From Dehalococcoidia bacterium (lineage in GTDB: Bacteria; Chloroflexota; Dehalococcoidia; GIF9; AB-539-J10), in contig JAGMDB010000030.1 in NCBI GenBank assembly GCA_023128875.1, positions 1 through 12,674 of the forward strand: a DNA stretch of 12,674 nt, written 5' to 3'. The notes below the pieces were generated by a model. That model saw only the letters and a list, made by a program, of their open reading frames with translations. It was not told the DNA's origin and searched no databases. Both the position numbers and the translations under genes were made by a program. Shown piece by piece: positions 6,340 through 12,674 of this stretch (position 1 is the stretch's first letter; each line of letters opens with the position of its first letter).

Positions 6340-7164
6340 TTAAACAGCAGCTTTTACCCTGGTAAAACTCGCTAGCGTGTTATTGGGGCACTCATCTATA
6401 CATTTATAGCAAAGGGTACATTTCTCAATATCAAATTCGGGGATGGCTTCCTCCTTCCTCCACACCACCGCCTCATATTCACAAGCCTTATAGCACTTTC
6501 GACAGTGTATGCAGCCGAAATCACATTTCTCCCTGCCTGGAATATCCCTTAAGGGCTTATAACTACACAGAAAGGCAATCTTTGTTCCTTCGGGAACCAG
6601 CTCTATAAGCTTCTGTGGACACTCAGCCACACAAAGTCCACACCCGTTACACTTCTCCACATCTACCACCGCTACCTGTTTCTCCTCATCTATGGATATC
6701 GCACTCTGGGGGCATGCTTCCAAACAGTCTCCAAGGCCCAGGCAGGCATAGGGGCACTTCCTATACCCTTTAAGAAGTTGAAGCGCTGCCTTGCATGTTC
6801 TAATTCCGGAGTAATCGTATACAATTTCCGAATTCCCGTTACAGTGTATGAGAGCCCTTTTGCTCATCTGTGACGCATCTATGCTTACTCCAAGGGCCTT
6901 CTCCAGGCGTTCTAGTCCCTCAGCGTCCTGCAGCACCACAGCACACGGGCTTTGAGATATTAAGTCAGGGTTCTTTGCCAATGCCTGAGCATAGGCAAAG
7001 CAGCCTGGATGACCACAGGCACCGCAGTTCATCCCCGGCAGCGCATTTGCAATCTCCTCCGTTTTCTCCAGACCCTGCACCTTGTGCGGCAGCACAATGT
7101 TTGCGCAGTATATTATTGCAGCGCAGGCAAACCCTATTCCCGTCAGAACAAGCACCGTAGTCAA
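6340..7164 (-). CDS. rnfB: Rnf complex ferredoxin-binding subunit RnfB, long multi-cluster form
   Basis: Electron-input subunit that accepts electrons from reduced ferredoxin. It is 274 residues with 26 cysteines. An N-terminal membrane helix (about 3-25) is followed by the Fes domain ALPGMNCGACGHPGC (C47, C50, C55, plus C74). Next come C108, C124 and CPYACLGLGDCLEACP (C137, C141, C147, C151), a ferredoxin motif CNGCGLCVAECP (C172-C182), CDFGCIHCRKCYKAC (C214-C228) and a last CTLCYKCIDECP (C249-C259). This is the long clostridial-type arrangement, not the short proteobacterial one with two ferredoxin clusters. The start is TTG 7164, with GGAGG 11 bases upstream; a GTG at 7155 is an alternative. 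It follows rnfA by one base and precedes hypA by five. Confidence 0.96.
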   Translation of the reverse strand: MTTVLVLTGIGFACAAIIYCANIVLPHKVQGLEKTEEIANALPGMNCGACGHPGCFAYAQALAKNPDLISQSPCAVVLQDAEGLERLEKALGVSIDASQMSKRALIHCNGNSEIVYDYSGIRTCKAALQLLKGYRKCPYACLGLGDCLEACPQSAISIDEEKQVAVVDVEKCNGCGLCVAECPQKLIELVPEGTKIAFLCSYKPLRDIPGREKCDFGCIHCRKCYKACEYEAVVWRKEEAIPEFDIEKCTLCYKCIDECPNNTLASFTRVKAAV

Positions 7165-7165
7165 G

Positions 7166-7741
7166 TTATATCATCCCTCCAAATCCAAGGAATGTAAGGC
7201 CAAGTAGCATTGCTGTTAGCAATGCTACAGGTAACCCTTTCATTGACCTGGGAGAGTCAGCAAGCTCCAATTTCTCCCGTATGCCAGACATCATAATTAG
7301 AACGAGGGTGAAACCTATACCACCACCTAATGAGCATGCTATGCTTTCGAGAAGCGAATAAGCCTCTGTAGCATTTATCAAAGTGATACCTAGCACTGCG
7401 CAGTTCGTGGTAATAAGCGGTAGATATATCCCCAGGGCATTATAAAGCGTAAGATTCGTCCTCTTTATGGCCATCTCCACTATCTGAACCAGTGAAGCTA
7501 TCACCAATATGTATATGACAATATCCATATACTCCACCTCAAATGGCATAAGGATATAACGGTTGATGATCCAGGTTGCGACCGTTGCAATAAACATTAC
7601 CAGCGTGACTGCCACACCCATACTGAGGGCATTGCTCAGCTTCTTGGAGACGCCAAAGAAGGGGCAAAGGCCTAGAAATCTCACCAGGATGAAGTTGTTA
7701 ATGAGGGCCATGCTCAAGAATATAGTAATGAGGTTAGTCAC
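7166..7741 (-). CDS. rnfA: Rnf complex membrane subunit RnfA
   Basis: Integral membrane subunit of 191 residues with six predicted helices, homologous to RnfE and to NqrE. LGLCPFFGVSKKL (24-35, Cys26) and LPLITTNCAVLG (107-118, Cys114) are the two half-sites which, with the matching cysteines of RnfE, hold the intramembrane [2Fe-2S] cluster known from Rnf and Nqr structures. NNFILVRFLGLCPF is a family signature. The start is GTG 7741, overlapping the rnfE stop by 8 bases. A GGGGGTGAT stretch upstream may serve as ribosome binding site. Confidence 0.96.
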   Translation of the reverse strand: MTNLITIFLSMALINNFILVRFLGLCPFFGVSKKLSNALSMGVAVTLVMFIATVATWIINRYILMPFEVEYMDIVIYILVIASLVQIVEMAIKRTNLTLYNALGIYLPLITTNCAVLGITLINATEAYSLLESIACSLGGGIGFTLVLIMMSGIREKLELADSPRSMKGLPVALLTAMLLGLTFLGFGGMI

Positions 7742-8354
7742 CTTTTATCACCCCCAATCGTCTGAACAGAGCTAACAGCAGCCCCATAAGCAAGAATGCC
7801 CCTGGCGGAAGTATGAATACAGCTATAGGGTGTTCTCCCAGAATCGGCAGCGTGAACAGGTCAACGCCGAATAGCGATAGGCTGCCTGTTCCCAGCGTCT
7901 CTCTAAGAAATGCAATGATTAATAAAGCCAGCATGAAGCCAATGCTAATACCCAGGGCATCAGCAATAGAATGGAGTAGCGGATTTTTAGAGGCAAAAGC
8001 CTCCGCCCTCCCCAGTATTATACAATTGACTACAATCAGTGGCAGATATATTCCCAACGACTCGTACAAAGCTGGAACATAGGCGTGAAATACCAGATTC
8101 ACAACAGTAACAAATGTGGCAATTATGACTATAAATATTGGGATTCTCACTATGTTGGGGATGATTTTTCTTATAGCGGATATTATTATGTTTGACCCTA
8201 GAAGGACAAAGGTAACGCCCACGCTCATACCGAGCGCATTATCCACTGATGTGCTCACTGCCAATGCAGGGCATAGCCCCAAGACAAGAACAAAAAGCGG
8301 GTTAGAGATGACTATTCCCTTAGCAAATTCTTTCCAAAACCTAGCCGTTTTTAT
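7734..8354 (-). CDS. rnfE: Rnf complex membrane subunit RnfE, with a non-canonical start
   Basis: Membrane partner of RnfA. The readable frame runs back from the obvious family core (LGLCPALAVSTSVDNALGM) to an in-frame stop at 8364-8366. The intervening codons translate as KTARFWKEFAKGIVISNPLF, exactly the kind of N terminus RnfE has, yet they hold no ATG, GTG, TTG or CTG. The first canonical start is TTG 8282, inside the first helix and just two residues before the cluster Cys, which would destroy the helix. I therefore place the start at ATA 8354 (206 residues), 3 bases after a GGAGG; ACG 8348, 9 bases after it, is the other candidate. Cys28 and Cys111 (VVNCIILG) are the cluster half-sites. 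The gene overlaps rnfG by 14 bases. Confidence 0.9.
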   Translation of the reverse strand: MKTARFWKEFAKGIVISNPLFVLVLGLCPALAVSTSVDNALGMSVGVTFVLLGSNIIISAIRKIIPNIVRIPIFIVIIATFVTVVNLVFHAYVPALYESLGIYLPLIVVNCIILGRAEAFASKNPLLHSIADALGISIGFMLALLIIAFLRETLGTGSLSLFGVDLFTLPILGEHPIAVFILPPGAFLLMGLLLALFRRLGVIKGD

Positions 8355-8889
8355 TTCCCTCCTTCAGAGATTTAACCTTTTCCATCGCTGTGGTTCTAAC
8401 GGCATCAACAACCGCTCCAGAGCTTATCGTTGCGCCGGTGATGGCATCTATCTGCCCGCCCTCTCGCCTTAAAGCAATGTCATCAATACTCAATCCTACA
8501 AATTCGTCCATGAAAGTGTTCTCACTTATTCTAACGCCCAGTCCGGGAGTCTCTTCCTGTGAGATTATGGATATTCCTTTTATAATTGTCTCATTTTCCA
8601 GCCCAACCAGGATACTGATATCTCCTCCATATCCTTTGCCCAGTGCAAGAAAGGCATATCCAAGCTTGTCCCCATCATCAGAGTATATCGTGTATATATC
8701 ATCCGCAAAAGTAAATTGGCTCATATTCGGGAACATTTCTCCAAGCATGCTTTGTATCTGCTGCTCCTCTTGATATTCAATCTTGTCCTTTGTAACACTA
8801 TTCGTCCAACTAAGTAAAGCTACCGCCATAAATACGACTATTGTAACGAAGATTACAGGAAAGACTTTCTTCAAGCCGCTGAACTTCAC
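8341..8889 (-). CDS. rnfG: Rnf complex FMN-carrying subunit RnfG
   Basis: Single-pass membrane subunit of 182 residues whose domain faces outside the cytoplasm and carries covalent FMN. Residues 9-28 form the anchor. ETPGLGVRI (113-121) is a conserved FMN-domain motif. DAITGATISSGAV (148-160) contains the flavinylation motif, in which Thr154 is the expected phosphoester-linked residue, the substrate of ApbE. GKGYGGDISILVG (85-97) is also typical. The start is GTG 8889 within the rnfD stop (GTGA overlap). The 3' end contains the AAGGAGG that serves rnfE. Confidence 0.96.
   Translation of the reverse strand: MKFSGLKKVFPVIFVTIVVFMAVALLSWTNSVTKDKIEYQEEQQIQSMLGEMFPNMSQFTFADDIYTIYSDDGDKLGYAFLALGKGYGGDISILVGLENETIIKGISIISQEETPGLGVRISENTFMDEFVGLSIDDIALRREGGQIDAITGATISSGAVVDAVRTTAMEKVKSLKEGNKNG
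8357..8364 (-). promoter_or_regulatory. Shine-Dalgarno sequence of rnfE inside the end of rnfG
   Basis: AAGGAGGG on the minus strand, the best ribosome binding site in the rnf operon. It sits 3 bases before an in-frame ATA (8354) and 9 before an in-frame ACG (8348). No canonical start codon lies within its reach in the rnfE frame. Confidence 0.7.
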
Positions 8890-9833
8890 TTCTCACCCGC
8901 CTTCTTAAGTCCGTACGGTCTTACTTTGACATACCTGTCAATTAGTGGAGTAATGGCGTTCATGAAAAGGATAGAAAAACAAACTCCCTCAGGCATGCCG
9001 CCAAAAAGCCTTATTATTACTGTTAATATGCCGGCGCCAATGCAGAATATTATTCTTCCTTTGTTAGTTATAGGAGAGGTTACATAGTCCGTTGCCATAA
9101 AAAAAGCCCCCAGCATAAGACCACCAGCGAGAATATGGAATATGAAATCCTGCCCCATGGCGAAACTAAGCAGAGCAACAGTCCCTATGTAAGCTACAGG
9201 AATCCTCCAATTTATTATACCCAGAGCCAGAAGTAAAAGGCCGCCAACTAATATAAGGAGCGCCGATGTCTCCCCTATAGAGCCTCCAACATTGCCTATA
9301 AACAGCATCCTGTACAGGGAAAGATTGTCCATTGGCCCGACAAAACCCTCATTCAGAGGGGTAGCACAGGTTACAGCATCAGCAGCAAAGCCCATCGGCA
9401 ATACCCATGTTGTCATCTCCGCCGGGAAGCAGGCAGCCATAAAAGCCCTGCCAGCCAGCGCCGGATTAAATATATTGTGCCCCAGGCCACCGAAGGCCTC
9501 CTTGACAATTCCAATAGAAAAGGCAGAACCTATTACCACCATCCACAAGGGTGTCATCGGGGGAAGAATCAGAGCCAAGAGGAGGCCCGTGACAACAGCA
9601 CTCCAGTCCATACTGAATGCCCTTTTCCTTAATCTCTTGGCTATATACTCTGTTAGCACTGCAGTGGCAATGCTTGTGGCTATAACCGACAAGGCGTGGT
9701 AGCCAAAGAAATACACTCCCGCTGCACTTGGGAATATGAGGGCAAGCGCGACAAGATACATTATCTTGCTCACGGAGAGCCCACTCCACAAGTGCGGGCC
9801 AGGTGAGATTAGAATCCTCTTCTCTTCCATCAT
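8886..9833 (-). CDS. rnfD: Rnf complex membrane subunit RnfD
   Basis: Polytopic subunit homologous to NqrB, 315 residues with about nine hydrophobic segments, part of the ion-translocating core. SPGPHLWSGLSVSKIMY near the N terminus, GGLGHNIFNPALAGRAF (115-131) and the late ATDYVTSPIT (247-256) are family signatures. DAVTCATPL (152-160) holds the covalent FMN site, with Thr158 the expected attachment residue. The start is ATG 9833, overlapping the rnfC stop as ATGA; a second ATG follows immediately. It lies between rnfC and rnfG, the conserved CDGEAB order. Confidence 0.96.
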   Translation of the reverse strand: MMEEKRILISPGPHLWSGLSVSKIMYLVALALIFPSAAGVYFFGYHALSVIATSIATAVLTEYIAKRLRKRAFSMDWSAVVTGLLLALILPPMTPLWMVVIGSAFSIGIVKEAFGGLGHNIFNPALAGRAFMAACFPAEMTTWVLPMGFAADAVTCATPLNEGFVGPMDNLSLYRMLFIGNVGGSIGETSALLILVGGLLLLALGIINWRIPVAYIGTVALLSFAMGQDFIFHILAGGLMLGAFFMATDYVTSPITNKGRIIFCIGAGILTVIIRLFGGMPEGVCFSILFMNAITPLIDRYVKVRPYGLKKAGEK

Positions 9834-11170
9834 TTCTTCGCCGCTCTGTTAATAAGTTCGCTCTTAGCCACCTTTATGTATTGCACTATTGGTATGTTTG
9901 CCGGACAGGCATACGCACAAGCTCCACATTCAAAGCAGTCATCAATATAAGCCTCTTTGCAAGCATCGTACCTCCCAGCTTTCACGTATCTAACCAATAT
10001 GGTAGGCATGAGATGCATGGGGCAAGCCTCCAGGCATCTCCCACAGCTTATACAATCCCTCTCATTTATTGGCACATTTTTCTTCACAAGCACACAATTC
10101 GTCCCCTTAATCACAGGGAAATCAAGATCGAATTGGGAAATGCCCATCATAGGCCCACCAAGGATAATCTCATCAGCTTCACCATCCATGCCACCACAAT
10201 TCTGTATCAGATCCCTTAAGGGGGTACCTAATCTCACTAAAAGGTTTTTTGGGTTCTTAACCGCCCCCGTAATGGTTATCACCCTCTCAACAAATGGCCT
10301 GCCTTCAAAGACGGCATCGTGAATCGCCTTGGCTGTACTCACATTATGAACAACTACACCAACATCTAAAGGCAATCCACCAATGGGAACTTCTCTACCC
10401 AGTATGCTTTTTATAAGGGTCTTCTCCGCACCCATGGGGTACTTCGACCTTAAGGTAATCATCTCCCAATTCCCATCGAGCCCCATTGAAGCTAGCAATT
10501 CCCGCAGGTGCTCTATAGCATCTTCCTTATTATCCTCTATAGCAATGTACACACTATCGGGGGAAAGCACCTTTCTTATGATATTCAGCCCGGAGAGCAC
10601 CTCCTTCCCATACTCGAGCATAACTTTGTGGTCTGAGGTTATGTACGGCTCGCACTCGCAACCGTTTAGAATGACCGTATCTATCTTCTTGTCTTTAGGG
10701 GGCGACAATTTAACGTGGGTGGGAAAAGCAGCACCCCCAAGGCCCACTATGCCCGCCTCTCTTATCCTCTTTAGAATCTCCTCCACAGAGAGCATATCTA
10801 TGTCATCTCTAGCTTCAAAATCTACCCATTTGTCCATTCCATCAGAGGTCACCACTAAAGCCTCTACCAACTGCCCAGTCGCAGGGTGCACCAGCATGGT
10901 GGTACTGGATATTTCGCCGCTTACTGTGGCATGGACGGGAACGCTGACAAATTTTTCTGAATCACCTATTTTCTGACCGGCCAGCACTTTGTCCCCTCTC
11001 TTGACTAATGGCTTACACGGCGCCCCTATATTTTGATGCAGCGCGATAATCACCTTTTCTGGCAATGGGGCACGCTCAATCGGGCTTGCAGCCGTAAGCT
11101 TGCTCTCGGCCAGTTTAACTCCGTAGGGCGCTCCCCTCCTTCTAAGGCTAATGTGCACTTTGTTTATCAC
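9830..11170 (-). CDS. rnfC: Rnf complex NADH-binding subunit RnfC
   Basis: Peripheral cytoplasmic subunit related to the NuoF 51-kDa fold, where NAD+ is reduced. It is 446 residues, full length for the clostridial form. Order of elements: barrel-sandwich region with PLPEKVIIALHQNIGAP (36-51); FMN/NADH-binding GLGGAAFPTHVK (143-154); NGCECEPYITSDH (169-181); SKYPMGAEKTLIK (242-254); the SLBB-like part near 290-325; and two [4Fe-4S] motifs, CISCGRCLEACP (C373, C376, C379, C383) and CFECGACAYACP (C412, C415, C418, C422). The N-terminal GGIHP motif usual in RnfC is replaced by RRGAPYGVK. The start is GTG 11170, overlapping the apbE stop as GTGA. Confidence 0.96.
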   Translation of the reverse strand: MINKVHISLRRRGAPYGVKLAESKLTAASPIERAPLPEKVIIALHQNIGAPCKPLVKRGDKVLAGQKIGDSEKFVSVPVHATVSGEISSTTMLVHPATGQLVEALVVTSDGMDKWVDFEARDDIDMLSVEEILKRIREAGIVGLGGAAFPTHVKLSPPKDKKIDTVILNGCECEPYITSDHKVMLEYGKEVLSGLNIIRKVLSPDSVYIAIEDNKEDAIEHLRELLASMGLDGNWEMITLRSKYPMGAEKTLIKSILGREVPIGGLPLDVGVVVHNVSTAKAIHDAVFEGRPFVERVITITGAVKNPKNLLVRLGTPLRDLIQNCGGMDGEADEIILGGPMMGISQFDLDFPVIKGTNCVLVKKNVPINERDCISCGRCLEACPMHLMPTILVRYVKAGRYDACKEAYIDDCFECGACAYACPANIPIVQYIKVAKSELINRAAKK

Positions 11171-12174
11171 CTTTCACTCAAATACTTGGATAATCCCGAG
11201 GAGGAATAGGTTGTCCTTTCAGCATCTATTATAAAACACTCCACATCAGGTAATGATTCGACCAGCCTGATGCCCTTTTCAGGGCCCATCACAAAAACCG
11301 CCGTTGCCAGAGCATCAGCCTGCATGCAGTCTTCAGCTATTATCGTGACGCTAATACATTCATTTGCCGAGTAGCCTGTCTGAGGGTTGATTATATGATG
11401 AGCAGTCTTCTCCGGGTTAAAGTATCGCTCATAGTTTCCCGATGTGGCCACTGATTTACCTGAAAACTCAAAGGTTGCAAGGCATTGGCTAGTATCGTCT
11501 GGGTTTTCCAGGGCAATGCACCAGGGCTCTGCACCTAGTTTAGAATATATCGTTCCCATATCTCCGCCAGCATCCACCAGGGCATGTTTGATGCCCATAT
11601 CCCGGAGAACTCGTATTGCCTCATCTACTGCATAGCCCTTGGCAATTCCACCAAGGGTGATTTTCATACCCTCCACCCCGAAGTATATTTTGTTACCCTC
11701 GATGTTTATCTTGTCCGAGCCAATAACTCTCATCCTCTCCTCTATCCTGCTTTGCTGCACTTCAGGGCTATCTTTCCACAGGCCACTGGCCCACAGGTCT
11801 AATAATGGTTGAACCGTCACATCGAAACATCCATCTGTCAGTTTGTCGTAATACAGAGACATAATTATCAGCTTAAAGAAGTCATTGGACGGTTCATCCA
11901 AACGCCCATCCTGGTTGAGTTTGAATGCTTCGCTTTCACAATCAAACACCGAGGCTACCTTTTCTACTTCTCTCATCCGAGCGAACGCCGCATTTATAGC
12001 CTCTCCTGCAGTTTCCTCATCTGAGTAAACAATAATCGTGACATAGGTATCCATCAGAGAACGAGTATCCTCGAACTTCCTGAGCTCCGGAGTTTTTCCT
12101 GTGCAGCCACTCGCCCCAAGCGTCACAATAAGGAGTACCAAAAAGCCTGTTATAACCTTATAAGCCTTCTTCAT
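11167..12174 (-). CDS. apbE: FAD:protein FMN transferase ApbE, lipoprotein
   Basis: Mg-dependent enzyme that transfers FMN from FAD to a Thr of target proteins outside the cytoplasm. It is 335 residues. A basic N terminus and hydrophobic stretch end in LGASGC, a lipobox-like site with Cys24 as lipid anchor. Family motifs: MDTYVTI (41-47), GGIAKGYAVDEAI (175-187) for FAD binding, LVDAGGDMG (199-207), HHIINPQTGYSA (259-270), and QADALATAVFVMG (285-297) with the Mg-binding Asp. Its place immediately upstream of rnfC fits modification of RnfD and RnfG. The start is ATG 12174, with AAGGA about 12 bases upstream. It is the first securely identified gene of the operon. Confidence 0.95.
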   Translation of the reverse strand: MKKAYKVITGFLVLLIVTLGASGCTGKTPELRKFEDTRSLMDTYVTIIVYSDEETAGEAINAAFARMREVEKVASVFDCESEAFKLNQDGRLDEPSNDFFKLIIMSLYYDKLTDGCFDVTVQPLLDLWASGLWKDSPEVQQSRIEERMRVIGSDKINIEGNKIYFGVEGMKITLGGIAKGYAVDEAIRVLRDMGIKHALVDAGGDMGTIYSKLGAEPWCIALENPDDTSQCLATFEFSGKSVATSGNYERYFNPEKTAHHIINPQTGYSANECISVTIIAEDCMQADALATAVFVMGPEKGIRLVESLPDVECFIIDAERTTYSSSGLSKYLSER

Positions 12175-12200
12175 AACCTGAGCTTATCCTTTTCCAATTA

Positions 12201-12470
12201 TTACCCTGCACGCAACATCAGTATTTGCTCTCGCCACTGCCCAAGAGAATGTTCCACAACACTGGCAATGAATAGAACCCATCTCTTCGGATTTAGCATG
12301 CCACTGTTTCTCTTAACAAATTTGCTTTCTATTACTACCCCAACTGGTACAGCAAAGATAGCCTTAATAGTTAACTTCTGTTTGCTCCACAGAAACAGGT
12401 AGCCTGAAATTGTAGTTAGAAGCAGGTAGCCAAAGAAAGCGCAAACTGTAGTTATTAAGAATGCTGTCAT
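12201..12470 (-). CDS. Possible small membrane protein, unrecognised
   Basis: I do not recognise this 89-residue frame. It begins with a strongly hydrophobic segment (MTAFLITTVCAFFGYLLL to about residue 28), has a second moderately hydrophobic stretch (AIFAVPVGVVIES, 38-49) and a basic, Trp-containing tail (NPKRWVLFIASVVEHSLGQWREQ). It lies 26 bases upstream of apbE and downstream of a candidate promoter, so it could be the first gene of the rnf operon. The ribosome binding site is poor (only a distant GAGCGG-type stretch), and AT-rich leader DNA can give hydrophobic frames by chance. Whether it is translated is open. Confidence 0.35.
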   Translation of the reverse strand: MTAFLITTVCAFFGYLLLTTISGYLFLWSKQKLTIKAIFAVPVGVVIESKFVKRNSGMLNPKRWVLFIASVVEHSLGQWREQILMLRAG

Positions 12471-12495
12471 TTATGGAAGCCGCTCAAAGGTGAGT

Positions 12496-12526
12496 AGTAT
12501 ATCACTTCCAACACGACACTAGTCAA
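12496..12526 (-). promoter_or_regulatory. Candidate sigma-70-type promoter for the apbE-rnf-hyp operon
   Basis: On the minus strand, TTGACT (12521-12526) and TATACT (12496-12501) each match the consensus at five of six positions, with a 19-base spacer that is longer than ideal. Transcription would begin near 12489, ahead of the small membrane ORF and apbE. No FMN riboswitch-like sequence is seen in the leader. Confidence 0.4.
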
Positions 12527-12603
12527 TAGTCGACCTTTACAGGAAGCTTATCCCCCAGAAGTGAGTTATACGCCGAGGCATAAGCACATAATATAGCTCA
12601 AAT

Positions 12604-12674
12604 TCATAGCTTCTCCAGTGAGAAAGGATGGTAATCGCGTTCAAAATGTGGTAAGTAGTTCTCTGCTGCATCCA
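12604..12674 (-). CDS. Possible C-terminal end of a gene entering from the right edge
   Basis: A minus-strand frame entering at the edge reads AAENYLPHFERDYHPFSLEKL then TGA at 12604-12606. The 22 visible residues have a natural protein-like composition. The competing frame runs further (to a TAA near 12540) but is unusually rich in Trp and Tyr. The fragment is too short to identify; it would explain the lack of other features here and place the candidate rnf promoter just after a preceding gene. Confidence 0.2.
   Translation of the reverse strand, partial: DAAENYLPHFERDYHPFSLEKL

Noticed and set aside
7734..8282. RnfE starting at the TTG at 8282 (182 residues)
   Set aside because: This start lies inside the first membrane helix and drops a well-formed RnfE N terminus that is open in frame behind a strong ribosome binding site.
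9292..9702. Plus-strand open frame opposite rnfD
   Set aside because: Antisense shadow of a confidently identified membrane protein gene, with no recognisable motif.
10383..10976. Long plus-strand open frame of 197 residues
   Set aside because: It is antisense to rnfC, very rich in Ser, and has no family resemblance; rnfC itself is certain.
12471..12674. FMN riboswitch upstream of apbE/rnf
   Set aside because: None of the conserved FMN riboswitch core sequence is recognisable in this leader.

Overview
The window is bacterial and carries two oppositely oriented gene blocks separated by a small toxin-antitoxin pair. The left block (bases 1 to about 4550, plus strand) is part of a type IV pilus or type II secretion-like assembly operon. 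The right block (about 5320 to 12175, minus strand) is a compact energy-conservation operon encoding an Rnf ion-translocating ferredoxin:NAD+ oxidoreductase. An ApbE flavin transferase gene precedes the rnf genes and the nickel-insertion genes hypA and hypB follow them. The gene content points to an anaerobe using low-potential ferredoxin and a nickel enzyme, probably a [NiFe] hydrogenase. The long clostridial-type RnfB and the style of the pilus genes (QKG leader peptides, a GQALP-type membrane anchor) would fit an anaerobic lineage such as Chloroflexota/Dehalococcoidia or a Firmicute. That placement is an impression from memory and no marker gene here proves it.

Plus strand, left: the 3' part of a PilB/GspE assembly ATPase gene (cut by the window edge), a complete pilC/gspF, two overlapping minor prepilin genes (PilV/GspI-like and PilW/GspJ-like), and a PilX-like membrane-anchored protein with a repetitive, probably beta-helical exterior. 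No major pilin or prepilin peptidase gene is in view. A stretch of about 300 bases holding several hairpins follows, then hicB-hicA, a minimal type II toxin-antitoxin pair. hicA converges tail to tail on hypB.

Minus strand, right, in order of transcription: a possible small membrane-protein ORF, apbE, rnfC, rnfD, rnfG, rnfE, rnfA, rnfB, hypA, hypB. From apbE onward the genes overlap or lie at most 5 bases apart, so they should form one translationally coupled transcript. RnfC would meet NADH, RnfB would meet ferredoxin, RnfA/RnfE/RnfD form the membrane core, and RnfD and RnfG carry covalent FMN that the ApbE lipoprotein would attach. HypA and HypB would load nickel into a hydrogenase encoded elsewhere, so the operon appears to couple hydrogen metabolism to ferredoxin-driven ion pumping.

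The observations most worth a second look are these. rnfE has no ATG, GTG, TTG or CTG in its proper N-terminal region although a strong Shine-Dalgarno sequence sits there (AUA or ACG are the candidate starts). HypB has Ala where its family has the metal-binding His, while both metal-binding cysteines are kept. hypAB is placed inside an rnf operon. HicB lacks a DNA-binding domain.
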